Positions 14,630-22,599 of a stretch of 35,516 bases of DNA are shown in pieces. The position numbers and the translations under genes were made by a program. The first letter of the stretch is position 1, and each line of letters begins with the position of its first letter. Source of the stretch: Knoellia aerolata DSM 18566 (lineage in GTDB: Bacteria; Actinomycetota; Actinomycetes; Actinomycetales; Dermatophilaceae); NCBI RefSeq assembly GCF_000768695.1, contig NZ_AVPL01000038.1:1-35516 (forward strand), read 5' to 3'. The notes beneath the pieces are model-generated. The model had not been told where the DNA came from, did no database searches, and saw nothing but the letters and a program-made list of their open reading frames with translations.

Positions 14630-15337
14630 TCAGGGGGTCGTGGTCTCGGGGTGCGCCGCGTCGTCCTCGTCGTCCTCGTGGCTCGACTCGCTCTCCGCCC
14701 CGTGCGTGCCGGTGACGAGGAAGATGACCCGGCGCGCGACGGACACCGCGTGGTCGGCGAAGCGCTCGTAGTAGCGGCCGACGAGGGTGATGTCGACCGT
14801 CGTCTCCGCCGGGTGGCGCCACGAGGGGGCTGCCAGCGCCTCGAAGAGCCGGCGGTGCAGGTCGTCCATGGCGTCGTCGTCGCGCTCGATCTGCTTGGCG
14901 GCCTCGACGTCGCGGGCGGCGATGACCGACCCGGCCTTGGTGACGATGCGCTCGGCGACCTGACCCATCTCGAGGATGATCGAGCGGAGCTCGGGCGGCA
15001 CGGCGGAGTTCGGGTAGCGCAGGCGCGCGACCTTGGCGACGTGACGGGCCAGGTCGCCCATCCGCTCGATGTCGGCGCTCATGCGCATGCTCGTGACGAC
15101 CATCCGCAGGTCGGTCGCGACCGGCTGCTGGAGGGCGAGCAGGTCGAACGAGAGCAGGTCGAGCTCCTCGCGCAGCGCGTCGATCGCCGCGTCGGCGTCG
15201 ATGACGGACTCGGCGAGCTGGACGTCGGCGTCGAGCAGTGCGGTCGTGGCCCGGGCCATCGCCGAGCTGGCGAGCCGGGTCATCTCGACGAGGGCCTCGG
15301 TGACCCGGTCCAGCTCCTCGTGGAATGCCTTGCGCAT
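14630..15337 (-). CDS. phoU: Phosphate-specific transport accessory protein PhoU
   Basis: A 235-residue protein with two PhoU three-helix repeats (about residues 8-95 and 115-205). PhoU links phosphate transport to the histidine kinase and acts as a negative regulator of the Pho response. Metal-binding signatures are visible: ADIERMGDLARHVAK in repeat 1 and RYYERFADHAVSVARRV in repeat 2. The C-terminal 20 residues are acidic (ESESSHEDDEDD). ATG at 15337 has GAGGGAG 3 bases upstream, so the long upstream open frame is spurious. It is divergent from senX3-regX3, with a PHO-box-like element between. Confidence 0.93.
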   Translation of the reverse strand: MRKAFHEELDRVTEALVEMTRLASSAMARATTALLDADVQLAESVIDADAAIDALREELDLLSFDLLALQQPVATDLRMVVTSMRMSADIERMGDLARHVAKVARLRYPNSAVPPELRSIILEMGQVAERIVTKAGSVIAARDVEAAKQIERDDDAMDDLHRRLFEALAAPSWRHPAETTVDITLVGRYYERFADHAVSVARRVIFLVTGTHGAESESSHEDDEDDAAHPETTTP

Positions 15338-15426
15338 GTGCTCCCTCTCGACATCGATGGCCCTCTCCCTGGCCCGGCGGGCGCGTGGTCGTGGGAGGGA
15401 CCGACGTCGGCAGCGTGGCACGAGGT

Positions 15427-15455
15427 GGTGAACACGCGTGAGCAGGAAGGTGAAC
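15427..15455 (-). promoter_or_regulatory. Putative PHO box between phoU and senX3
   Basis: On the minus strand, GTTCACC occurs twice with a 22-base period (15455-15449 and 15433-15427), with a degenerate GCTCACG (15443-15437) between them. This resembles the roughly 11-base direct repeats GTTCACC bound by actinobacterial PhoP/RegX3. Confidence 0.6.
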
Positions 15456-15514
15456 ATTCTCCTCCACCGAGCACGACCGGCGCGCAGGTGGGTCGGGGCC
15501 CGCTGCCGCCCGTC

Positions 15515-15520
15515 TACGCT
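15515..15520 (+). promoter_or_regulatory. -10 element TACGCT for senX3
   Basis: TACGCT is 6 bases before the GTG at 15527. Confidence 0.5.
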
Positions 15521-15526
15521 GGATCC

Positions 15527-16714
15527 GTGGATCCGACGCTCGCCGCGGTGCTGGGTGGCAGCCTGGGGCTCGTCATCGGAGCCGTGGCTGTCGCTGCCAG
15601 CCGTTTCAGCGAGCGCAGCTTCACGACGATCCCCGCCCCGACGGAGCCACCGGCCCTGCCGGCCGGTGTGAGCGACGTGCTCGCCGTGCTGCGCTCGATC
15701 GCCATCGTCCTCGACTCCTCGGACGCCGTCGTCAACAACTCCGCCTCGGCGGTGAGCTACGGGCTGGTCCGCCACGGCGAGCTCGTCCACGTCGAGCTCC
15801 GCCAGCTCGCCCGGCAGGCCCGCCGCGACGGGGAGATCCGCGAGGTCGACCTCGAGCTGCCCCGCGGGTTCGGGACGACGACCAACGCCCTCATGAGGGC
15901 TCGGGTCGCGCCGCTCGGCGCCCGCCACATCCTCATCCTCGCCGAGGACCACACCCACGCACAGCGCGTCGAGGAGGTCCGTCGCGACTTCGTCGCCAAC
16001 GTCTCGCACGAGCTCAAGACGCCGGTCGGGGGGATCGCGCTGCTCGCCGAGGCCATCCTCGACGCACGCGACGACCCGGAGGCGGTCTCCCGCTTCGCCG
16101 CGCGCATCCAGGTCGAGTCGACCCGGCTCACCCGGCTCGTCAAGGAGATCGTCGACCTCTCGCGGCTCCAGGCCGCTGACACCCTCCACGAGCCGCAGCT
16201 GGTCGGGATCCCGATGGTCGTCGCCGAGGCGGTCGACATGGTCAGGGTCGCGGCCGAGGCGCGCCAGATCGCCCTCGAGCCGGTCGCCGACGAGCGCGCG
16301 TTCGTCTTCGGCGACGCCGACCTCCTCGCCACGGCGGTCGCCAACCTCGTGTCCAACGCGGTCAACTACTCCGAGCCCGGCACCCGGGTCGCCGTCGCCG
16401 CCCGTCGCGTCGGCGACACCGTCGAGATCACCGTCTCCGACCAGGGGCAGGGCATCCCGGCCACCGAGCAGGACCGCATCTTCGAGCGCTTCTACCGCGT
16501 CGACGCCGCGCGGTCACGCGCCACGGGCGGCACCGGTCTGGGCCTGGCCATCGTCAAGCACGTCTGCGCCACCCACGGAGGTGACGTGTCGGTGTGGAGC
16601 GAGGAGGGGCACGGCTCCACCTTCACCATGAGGCTTCCCGCGGCATCCGGCCGGACCGCGGCAGACCCCGACCGGCACGCGGTCGGCACGGCACAAGGAG
16701 ATCAGCACCGATGA
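15527..16714 (+). CDS. senX3: SenX3-type sensor histidine kinase (phosphate)
   Basis: A 395-residue kinase with one N-terminal transmembrane helix (about residues 5-24), a PAS-like region (about 48-140), and a HisKA domain with phospho-accepting H161 in VANVSHELKTPVGG. The HATPase_c domain follows, with the N box (ANLVSNAVNYSEPG), the G1 box (VSDQGQGIP), FERFYRVD and the G2 box (GGTGLGLAI). The family senses phosphate limitation with PhoU and phosphorylates RegX3. The short extracytoplasmic portion is typical of SenX3, unlike two-helix PhoR. Its end overlaps regX3 by 4 bases (ATGA). Confidence 0.93.
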   Translation: MDPTLAAVLGGSLGLVIGAVAVAASRFSERSFTTIPAPTEPPALPAGVSDVLAVLRSIAIVLDSSDAVVNNSASAVSYGLVRHGELVHVELRQLARQARRDGEIREVDLELPRGFGTTTNALMRARVAPLGARHILILAEDHTHAQRVEEVRRDFVANVSHELKTPVGGIALLAEAILDARDDPEAVSRFAARIQVESTRLTRLVKEIVDLSRLQAADTLHEPQLVGIPMVVAEAVDMVRVAAEARQIALEPVADERAFVFGDADLLATAVANLVSNAVNYSEPGTRVAVAARRVGDTVEITVSDQGQGIPATEQDRIFERFYRVDAARSRATGGTGLGLAIVKHVCATHGGDVSVWSEEGHGSTFTMRLPAASGRTAADPDRHAVGTAQGDQHR

Positions 16715-17391
16715 CCCGCATCCTCGTCGTCGAGGACGAAGTGTCCTTCTCGGACCCGTTGTCCTACCTCCTGAGCAAGGAGGGCTACGACGTGAGCGTG
16801 GCCGAGAACGGCATCGACGCCCTCGCCGACTTCGACAGCGCGGGGGCCGACCTCGTCCTCCTCGACCTCATGCTGCCCGGGCTGTCCGGGGTCGACGTGT
16901 GCCGTGCCCTGCGCCAGCGTTCGAGCGTGCCGGTGATCATGCTGACCGCCAAGGACAGCGAGATCGACAAGGTCGTGGGCCTCGAGCTGGGCGCCGACGA
17001 CTACGTCACCAAGCCCTACTCCTCGCGTGAGCTGCTGGCGCGGATCAAGGCGGTGCTCCGCCGGCTCAGTGAGCCCGAGGAGCTGCTGCCCGCGACGCTC
17101 GAGGCGGGGCCGGTGCGGATGGACGTCGAGCGGCACGTCGTCACGGTAGGCGGGACGACCACGGCCCTGCCGCTCAAGGAGTTCGAGCTGCTCGAGATCC
17201 TGCTGCGCAACACGGGGCGGGTGCTGACCCGAGGGCAGCTCATCGACCGCGTCTGGGGCAGCGACTACGTCGGCGACACCAAGACGCTGGACGTGCACGT
17301 CAAGCGACTGCGGGCCAAGGTCGAGCCCGACCCGGCGAACCCGCGTCACATCGTCACCGTGCGCGGGCTCGGCTACAAGTTCGAGGCGTAG
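16711..17391 (+). CDS. regX3: RegX3-type OmpR-family response regulator
   Basis: A 226-residue regulator. The receiver domain spans residues 1-118, with acidic pocket E8/D9, phospho-acceptor D52 (LLDLMLPG), the conserved Thr in MLTAKD and the Lys in VTKPYSSREL. The C-terminal OmpR-type winged helix (about 128-224) includes LPLKEFELLEILLRNTGRVLTRGQL and DTKTLDVHVKRLRAKVE, ending VRGLGYKFE. It activates or represses phosphate-starvation genes. AAGGAG lies 10 bases upstream. It is translated with senX3 through the overlapping stop and start. The putative PHO box upstream of senX3 suggests autoregulation. Confidence 0.95.
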   Translation: MTRILVVEDEVSFSDPLSYLLSKEGYDVSVAENGIDALADFDSAGADLVLLDLMLPGLSGVDVCRALRQRSSVPVIMLTAKDSEIDKVVGLELGADDYVTKPYSSRELLARIKAVLRRLSEPEELLPATLEAGPVRMDVERHVVTVGGTTTALPLKEFELLEILLRNTGRVLTRGQLIDRVWGSDYVGDTKTLDVHVKRLRAKVEPDPANPRHIVTVRGLGYKFEA

Positions 17392-17416
17392 GGAGAGCCG
17401 GGCCTCGGCCTCGTCG

Positions 17417-18208
17417 TCACGAGGTCGGCTGCGCCACCCGCGTCGGCAGGGTGAGGATCTCCGCGCCGTCGGCGGTGATGGCGATGGTGTGCTCGCTGTG
17501 CGCCGTCCGGCAGCCGGTCGCGCTGCGCAGGGTCCAGCCGTCGGGGTCGGTGACGAGATCGGCGGTGTCCGCCATGATCCACGGTTCCAGCGCGAGCAGC
17601 AGCCCGGGCCGAAGCCGGTAGCCGCGACCGGGGCGTCCGGTGTTCGACACGTGCGGGTCCTGGTGCATCGTCGAACCGACGCCGTGACCTCCGAACTGGG
17701 TGTTGACCTGGTAGCCGGCGTCGATGAGGACCGTGCCGATGGCGTGGGAGAGGTCCCCGGTGTGAGCGCCCGGGACGGCCGCCGCGATCCCCGCTGCCAG
17801 GGCCCGCTCGGTCGCAGCGATCATCGCGAGGCTCTCCGGTGACGCGCTGTCGCCGACGACGAAGCTGATGGCCGAGTCCGCGACGATGCCACCCAGTGAG
17901 ACCGCGAGGTCGAGCGAGAGGAGGTCGCCGTCGGCGAGCGTGTGGTCGTGGGGGAGCCCGTGCAGCACGGCGTCGTTGACCGAGGTGCAGATGTGGTGAC
18001 CGAAGGGCCCGCGGCCGAACGACGGCTCGTAGTCGACGTAGCAGGACAGCGCGCCGGCCCCGACGATCATCGACCGGGCCCAGCGGTCGATGTCGAGCAG
18101 GTTGGTGCCCACGACGCAGCGGCCCTTGAGCGTCTGCAGGACGTCGGCGACGAGCGCGCCGGCCGCCCGGGCACGGACCAGCTCGGCGGGGGTGAGGATC
18201 TCGATCAT
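17417..18208 (-). CDS. map: Type I methionine aminopeptidase
   Basis: A 263-residue metallopeptidase that removes N-terminal Met from nascent proteins. Metal ligands of the pita-bread fold are recognisable: LSLDLAV and VADSAIS supply the two Asp, GGHGVGSTMHQ the His, LALEPW and HSEHT the two Glu. The segment HHICTSVNDAVLHGLP is the family substrate-pocket region. Divergence from the canonical NIDV/TIEPM forms suggests a second, accessory Map paralog rather than the housekeeping copy usually near secY; that is inference. ATG at 18208 lacks a clear Shine-Dalgarno and lies 23 bases after the lipoprotein gene, so it probably depends on that transcript. Confidence 0.9.
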   Translation of the reverse strand: MIEILTPAELVRARAAGALVADVLQTLKGRCVVGTNLLDIDRWARSMIVGAGALSCYVDYEPSFGRGPFGHHICTSVNDAVLHGLPHDHTLADGDLLSLDLAVSLGGIVADSAISFVVGDSASPESLAMIAATERALAAGIAAAVPGAHTGDLSHAIGTVLIDAGYQVNTQFGGHGVGSTMHQDPHVSNTGRPGRGYRLRPGLLLALEPWIMADTADLVTDPDGWTLRSATGCRTAHSEHTIAITADGAEILTLPTRVAQPTS

Positions 18209-18231
18209 GGGGGAGGAGGCGGGCCCGCGTC

Positions 18232-18741
18232 TCAGCTGCTGGGGCTGGCCGAGGGGGAGGACTCCGACGGCGCGGAGTCCTCGTAGTAGCCCAGCGCCGG
18301 CAGCACCGGGACGGTGACGAGGTTCTGCCCGGTTCCCGGCGTCGCGACCTGGAGGCGGACGACGTCGCCCGGTGCAGCGGGGACGCTGCTCAGCGCGACG
18401 GCGGAGTCACCACCGAGCGCCAGGGAGGAGCCACGCCCGACGGTGACGGGCTCTGCGGAGGCGCCCTCGGTGCCGATCGTCACCTCGACGTCCTCGTCAC
18501 CGTTGTTGACGAGCTGCCCGACGACGGACCCCGGACCGTCCTTGGAGTCCGCGATGACGAGGACCCCGCGCAGGTCGAGCTCGCCGAACGTCGCGTTGAC
18601 CCCGTCCGCGGCCTGGTAGGCGTAGTCGGTCTGCACCGGCGACATCACGGCGCACCCACCGAGCAGGGTCGAGCCCAGCGCGGCAGCCGCCAGGGTGGCG
18701 CGGAGGCGGTGGCGGGAGGTCGTCAGGGCAGCGGTCGTCAC
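18232..18741 (-). CDS. LpqE-like lipoprotein
   Basis: A 169-residue lipoprotein. The N-terminal signal (residues about 1-28) ends in a lipobox LLGGC with the lipidated Cys followed by AVMS. The mature part has a TDYAYQAADGVNATFGELDLRGVLVI opening and repeated beta strands ending in a Ser/Pro tail (SESSPSASPSS). Its position divergent from carD matches lpqE (Rv3584) next to carD in mycobacteria (from memory), and strand content is similar. The role is unknown. GTG at 18741 is chosen because TACGCT lies 7 bases upstream; a longer frame exists but lacks such a signal. Confidence 0.78.
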   Translation of the reverse strand: MTTAALTTSRHRLRATLAAAALGSTLLGGCAVMSPVQTDYAYQAADGVNATFGELDLRGVLVIADSKDGPGSVVGQLVNNGDEDVEVTIGTEGASAEPVTVGRGSSLALGGDSAVALSSVPAAPGDVVRLQVATPGTGQNLVTVPVLPALGYYEDSAPSESSPSASPSS

Positions 18742-18973
18742 GGGTGACAGCGTAGCGATGACGGCCCGCTCCGTGGCGGACGGTGGGCCATCCGGGTGCC
18801 GTGCCGGCACCGCGCTCACGGTGGCAGGCATGCAAAGCCGATTGTGTCAAGACCCGATGCCGGTGGCGCCCAACGGTTTTCACCTCGCTGACCTGCACAT
18901 ATGCCGTGCGCTCCGATTCCGTGTGTCGGTGGCGGCGTGTTAAACTGGGGGTCGCGAAAGGGGCATCATCCAT
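18742..18973. promoter_or_regulatory. Divergent promoter region lpqE-like / carD
   Basis: 232 bases without a gene. It holds TACGCT (18749-18754, minus) for the lipoprotein gene and TAAACT (18941-18946, plus) for carD, with an AAAGGGG Shine-Dalgarno at about 18957-18963. I see no convincing -35 for carD and no riboswitch-like fold. Confidence 0.5.
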
Positions 18974-19456
18974 ATGGTTTTCAAGGTCGGCGAAACGGTC
19001 GTGTACCCCCACCATGGGGCTGCACGCATCGAAGAGATCAAGAAGCGCACCGTCCGTGGCGAGGAGAAGCTCTACCTCAAGCTCAAGGTGGCCCAGGGGG
19101 ACCTCGTCATCGAGGTGCCCGCAGACAACTGCGACCTCGTGGGCGTCCGTGACGTCGTCGACAAGGCGGGCCTCGAGAAGGTGTTCGAGGTGCTGCGCGC
19201 TCCGTTCGCCGAGGAGCCCACCAACTGGTCGCGCCGCTTCAAGGCCAACCTCGAGAAGCTCGCCTCCGGCGACGTCATCAAGGTGGCCGAGGTCGTGCGT
19301 GACCTGTGGCGTCGTGACAAGGACCGCGGACTGTCCGCCGGCGAGAAGCGCATGCTCTCCAAGGCACGCCAGATCCTCGTGTCCGAGCTCGCGCTCGCGG
19401 AGAAGACCGACGAGGACAAGGCCGAGTCCATCCTCGACGAGGTCCTCGCGTCCTGA
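18974..19456 (+). CDS. carD: CarD-family RNA polymerase-binding regulator
   Basis: A 160-residue protein. The N-terminal RNA-polymerase interaction domain (about residues 1-60) starts [22 protein letters not shown], as in CarD/CdnL and the TRCF interaction domain. The helical C-terminal domain carries [26 protein letters not shown], with the conserved Trp that wedges into the upstream edge of the -10 element, and ends SILDEVLAS. CarD stabilises open complexes at most promoters, which is relevant in a genome with many weak -35 elements. The in-frame stop TGA is at 19454-19456, and ispD follows in the same frame. Confidence 0.96.
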   Translation: MVFKVGETVVYPHHGAARIEEIKKRTVRGEEKLYLKLKVAQGDLVIEVPADNCDLVGVRDVVDKAGLEKVFEVLRAPFAEEPTNWSRRFKANLEKLASGDVIKVAEVVRDLWRRDKDRGLSAGEKRMLSKARQILVSELALAEKTDEDKAESILDEVLAS

Positions 19457-19519
19457 TCGTGGTCTGACATCGACGCCGTTCCCACCGATGGTGGTCACGC
19501 GCGCGTCGGCGTCATCCTC

Positions 19520-20170
19520 GTGGCCGCAGGACTGGGCACGAGACTCGGGGCAGCGCAGCCCAAGGCGTTCGTCCGCGTCGCGGGCGCCACGCTCGTCGAG
19601 CACGCCGTGACGCGCGCCCTCGACTGTGCTGCCACGACCCAGGTCGTCATCGTCGCGCCCGCCTCCCACCTCGGGGAGGCGGGCGCGCTGCTGTCCGGGC
19701 ACCCGCGCGCCGACGACGTCACCGTCGTCGCCGGGGGTCGTGAGCGGAGCGAGTCGGTCGCGCTCGGCCTGGGCGCCCTGCGCGACGACGTCGACGTCGT
19801 CCTCGTCCACGACGCCGCCCGGTGCCTCGCACCCGCCGACCTCTTCGACCGGCTGGTCGCCGCCGTCCGCGCCGGCCACGACGCCGTGGTCCCGGGTCAG
19901 CCGGTCACGGACACCATCAAGCAGGTCGACGAGCGCGGCCACGTGGTGGCGACTCCCGACCGGTCGACCCTGCGGGCGGTCCAGACACCGCAGGCCTTCC
20001 GCCGCCCGGTGCTGCTCGCCGCGCACGCCTCCGGCGCGGACGCCACCGACGACGCCGCCCTCGTCGAGCGCGCCGGCGGCACGGTCCTCGTCATCGAGGG
20101 TGACGAGCTGGCCTTCAAGGTCACCACGGCGTCCGACCTCGAGCGCGCCGCCCGTATCCTCGGCTCGTGA
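19520..20170 (+). CDS. ispD: 2-C-methyl-D-erythritol 4-phosphate cytidylyltransferase (start uncertain)
   Basis: IspD makes CDP-methylerythritol from MEP and CTP in isoprenoid synthesis. Motifs are intact: AAGLGTRLGAAQPKAF (CTP loop, with conserved Arg and Lys), LVHDAARC, VTDTIKQVD, VQTPQAFR, TDDAALVE and EGDELAFKVTTASDLERA. The start is a problem. GTG at 19520 gives 216 residues but cuts off the first strand of the Rossmann fold (VGVIL, encoded from 19505). Between the carD stop and 19520 this frame has no ATG, GTG or TTG. Either a non-standard start, readthrough of the carD TGA, or a one-base indel near 19459-19462 must supply the N-terminus. The end overlaps the SDR start (GTGA). Confidence 0.85.
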   Translation: MAAGLGTRLGAAQPKAFVRVAGATLVEHAVTRALDCAATTQVVIVAPASHLGEAGALLSGHPRADDVTVVAGGRERSESVALGLGALRDDVDVVLVHDAARCLAPADLFDRLVAAVRAGHDAVVPGQPVTDTIKQVDERGHVVATPDRSTLRAVQTPQAFRRPVLLAAHASGADATDDAALVERAGGTVLVIEGDELAFKVTTASDLERAARILGS

Positions 20171-20937
20171 GCCAGCCACTCGTCGCCCTGATCACCGGAG
20201 GTGGCACCGGCATCGGTGCGGCCACCGCTCGTCGACTCGTCTCCGACGGGTATGCCGTCGTGCTCGCCGGGCGGCGACGCGACCGGCTCGATGCCGTCGC
20301 CGCGGAGCTGGGCGAGGCCGCGTCCGCGCTCCAGCTCGACGTCACGGACGCGGTCAGCGTCCGCGACGCGGTCGCCGGCCTCGAGCGGCTCGACGTCCTC
20401 GTCAACAACGCCGGTGGCGCGCTGGGCCTCGGCCCGGTCGAGCAGGGCGACCTCGACGAGTGGCAGGCGATGTACGCCACCAACGTCCTCGGGACCGTCC
20501 GGATGGTGCAGGCAGCACTGCCGCTCCTGCGCCGGTCCCCTCGAGCCACGGTCGTCAACATCAGCTCCATCGCCGGCGAACGGGTGTATGCCGGAGGCGC
20601 CGGATACGTCGCGGCCAAGCACGGCGAGTCCGTCGTCTCCGAGACGCTGCGACTCGAGCTCAACGGCGAGCACGTCCGGGTCATCGACATCCGGCCCGGC
20701 ATGGTCCACACCGAGGAGTTCTCGCTGACCCGCCTGCACGGTGACCGGGAGGCAGCCGAGAAGGTGTACGACGGGGTCGACCGCCCGTTGGTCGCCGACG
20801 ACGTCGCGGCGTGCGTCGCCTTCGCCGTCGGCCTGCCGCAGCACGTCAACGTCGACACCCTCGTCGTCAAGCCCGTCGCCCAGGCCGCGCCCCACCTCGT
20901 GCACCGTGGGCCGATCGACTGGCGGGAGACGTCATGA
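20167..20937 (+). CDS. Short-chain dehydrogenase/reductase between ispD and ispF
   Basis: A 256-residue classical SDR, an NAD(P)-dependent oxidoreductase. It has TGGGTGIG (cofactor glycine motif, residues about 10-17), AGRRRDRLD after strand 2 (Arg residues suggest NADP preference), [13 protein letters not shown] with the catalytic Ser, and YVAAK with the catalytic Tyr and Lys, then [10 protein letters not shown]. The substrate is unknown; the sequence resembles YdfG-like serine/3-hydroxy acid dehydrogenases. It overlaps ispD by 4 bases (GTGA) and ispF by 4 (ATGA), so it is translated within the MEP operon although no SDR is needed in that pathway. Confidence 0.9.
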   Translation: MSQPLVALITGGGTGIGAATARRLVSDGYAVVLAGRRRDRLDAVAAELGEAASALQLDVTDAVSVRDAVAGLERLDVLVNNAGGALGLGPVEQGDLDEWQAMYATNVLGTVRMVQAALPLLRRSPRATVVNISSIAGERVYAGGAGYVAAKHGESVVSETLRLELNGEHVRVIDIRPGMVHTEEFSLTRLHGDREAAEKVYDGVDRPLVADDVAACVAFAVGLPQHVNVDTLVVKPVAQAAPHLVHRGPIDWRETS

Positions 20938-21431
20938 CCCGGCCCCCGCTGCCCCGCACCGGCATCGGCGTCGACGTCCACGCCTTCGCGCCGGAGGGCT
21001 CCGACCGTGAGCTGTGGGTGGCCGGCCTGCACTGGCCGAACGAGCGCGGCCTCGAGGGCCACTCGGACGCCGACGTCGCCGCCCACGCCGCTTGCGACGC
21101 CCTCTTCTCCGCCGCCGGCCTCGGCGACCTCGGCCAGCACTTCGGGACCGGCCGACCCGAGCTCTCCGGTGCCTCCGGCACGACGTTGCTCGCCGAGGCC
21201 GCCCGGCTCGTGCGGGAGGCGGGGTTCGAGATCGGCAACGTCGCCGTGCAGGTCGTCGGCAACGGCCCCAAGGTCGGCAGCCGCCGCGCCGAGGCCGAAG
21301 CGGCGCTCTCGAACGCGTGTGGGGCACCGGTGTCGGTGAGCGGGACGACGACCGACGGCCTCGGCCTCACCGGACGCGGTGAGGGGATCGCCGCGCTCGC
21401 ATCGGCGCTGGTCAGCGCTTCGCCCGCTTAG
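20934..21431 (+). CDS. ispF: 2-C-methyl-D-erythritol 2,4-cyclodiphosphate synthase
   Basis: A 165-residue trimeric MEP-pathway enzyme that cyclises CDP-ME 2-phosphate to ME-cPP. Zinc ligands are DVH in GIGVDVHAF (residues about 12-18) and the His of [13 protein letters not shown]. The active-site region [10 protein letters not shown] and the C-terminal [17 protein letters not shown] motif are also present. The length is normal. ATG at 20934 overlaps the SDR stop. It probably ends the carD-ispD-SDR-ispF transcription unit, since a new promoter precedes mscR. Confidence 0.95.
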   Translation: MTRPPLPRTGIGVDVHAFAPEGSDRELWVAGLHWPNERGLEGHSDADVAAHAACDALFSAAGLGDLGQHFGTGRPELSGASGTTLLAEAARLVREAGFEIGNVAVQVVGNGPKVGSRRAEAEAALSNACGAPVSVSGTTTDGLGLTGRGEGIAALASALVSASPA

Positions 21432-21478
21432 GAACGCACCCGGCGGGTATCCGACACGCGGAACGGTGCCATCCGGCA

Positions 21479-21504
21479 TACAGTCTCGGGGTAACCACAG
21501 GAGG
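21479..21504 (+). promoter_or_regulatory. -10 (TACAGT) and strong Shine-Dalgarno of mscR
   Basis: TACAGT (21479-21484) overlaps a GGCATAC heptamer (21475-21481). AGGAGG (21499-21504) is 6 bases before the GTG at 21511, so unlike most genes here this one is leadered. Confidence 0.55.
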
Positions 21505-21510
21505 TGGCAC

Positions 21511-22599
21511 GTGCCGCAGACCGTCAAGGGCGTCATCGCTCGCAGCAAGGGGGCCGAGGTCGAGCTCGTCGACATCGTCGTGCCCGATCCCGGCCCGGGC
21601 GAGGCCGTCGTCCAGGTCCAGTCGTGCGGCGTGTGCCACACCGACCTGCACTACCGCGAGGGCGGGATCAACGACGAGTTCCCCTTCCTCCTCGGGCACG
21701 AGGCCGCGGGCGTCGTCGAGGCGGTCGGCGAGGGCGTCACCGAGGTGGCCCCGGGCGACTTCGTCATCCTCAACTGGCGCGCCGTCTGCGGCCAGTGCCG
21801 GGCCTGCCGCCGGGGCAAGCCCTGGTACTGCTTCACCACCCACAACGCCACCCAGAAGATGACGCTCGCCGAGGACGGCACCGAGCTGACTCCCGCCCTC
21901 GGCATCGGCGCCTTCATCGAGAAGACCCTCGTCGCCGCCGGACAGTGCACCAAGGTCGACGCGGACGCCGATGCGGCAGCGGTCGGGCTGCTCGGGTGCG
22001 GGGTCATGGCCGGCTTCGGCGCCGCCGTCAACACGGGGGGCGTCGGCCGGGGCGACTCCGTCGCGGTCATCGGCTGCGGTGGGGTGGGCAACGCCGCGAT
22101 CGCCGGGTCCCGGGTCGCCGGTGCGACGACGATCGTCGCCGTCGACGTCGACGACCGGAAGCTCGAGGGCGCGAAGGGGTTCGGTGCCACGCACACCGTC
22201 AACGGCAGGACCGAGGACGTCGTCGCCCGCATCCGCGAGCTGACCGGCGGCTTCGGCGCCGACGTCGTCGTCGAGGCCGTCGGGCGACCGGAGACGTACG
22301 AGCAGGCGTTCTACGCGCGCGACCTCGCCGGCACCGTGGTGCTCGTGGGGGTGCCGACGCCCGACCAGGAGGTGACGCTGCCGATGATCGAGATCTTCGG
22401 CCGCGGCGGGGCGCTCAAGTCCAGCTGGTACGGCGACTGCCTGCCGAGCCGGGACTTCCCGATGCTCGTCGACCTCTACCGCCAGGGCCGCTTCGACCTC
22501 GATGCGTTCGTGTCGGAGCGGATCGGTCTGGACCAGGTGGAGAAGGCGTTCGACGACATGCACCGCGGCGACGTGCTCCGCTCGGTGGTGGTGCTCTGA
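21511..22599 (+). CDS. mscR: S-(hydroxymethyl)mycothiol dehydrogenase / S-nitrosomycothiol reductase
   Basis: A 362-residue zinc-dependent class III-type alcohol dehydrogenase. It oxidises the adduct of formaldehyde and mycothiol and can reduce S-nitrosomycothiol. The catalytic zinc ligands are C39 (CGVCHTD) and the His of LLGHEAAG. The structural zinc lobe is [15 protein letters not shown]. The Rossmann motif is [12 protein letters not shown]. The [17 protein letters not shown] segment and the [14 protein letters not shown] start closely resemble mycobacterial MscR/AdhE2 (Rv2259, from memory). It is followed with one-base overlap by a metallo-beta-lactamase-fold hydrolase, as in mycobacteria. 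It links functionally to mshA in the same window. Confidence 0.93.
   Translation: MPQTVKGVIARSKGAEVELVDIVVPDPGPGEAVVQVQSCGVCHTDLHYREGGINDEFPFLLGHEAAGVVEAVGEGVTEVAPGDFVILNWRAVCGQCRACRRGKPWYCFTTHNATQKMTLAEDGTELTPALGIGAFIEKTLVAAGQCTKVDADADAAAVGLLGCGVMAGFGAAVNTGGVGRGDSVAVIGCGGVGNAAIAGSRVAGATTIVAVDVDDRKLEGAKGFGATHTVNGRTEDVVARIRELTGGFGADVVVEAVGRPETYEQAFYARDLAGTVVLVGVPTPDQEVTLPMIEIFGRGGALKSSWYGDCLPSRDFPMLVDLYRQGRFDLDAFVSERIGLDQVEKAFDDMHRGDVLRSVVVL

Noticed and set aside
15338-15426. A -10 element for phoU
   Set aside because: No convincing TANNNT hexamer is found at a sensible distance; the promoter cannot be placed from sequence alone.
14630-16189. A 519-codon version of PhoU
   Set aside because: The N-terminal 284 residues are antisense to senX3 and low-complexity. 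PhoU homology begins at the ATG at 15337, which has its own Shine-Dalgarno.
18890-18946. A second PHO-box-like repeat upstream of carD
   Set aside because: TTTTCACC followed by a weak CTGACC does not repeat with an 11- or 22-base period.
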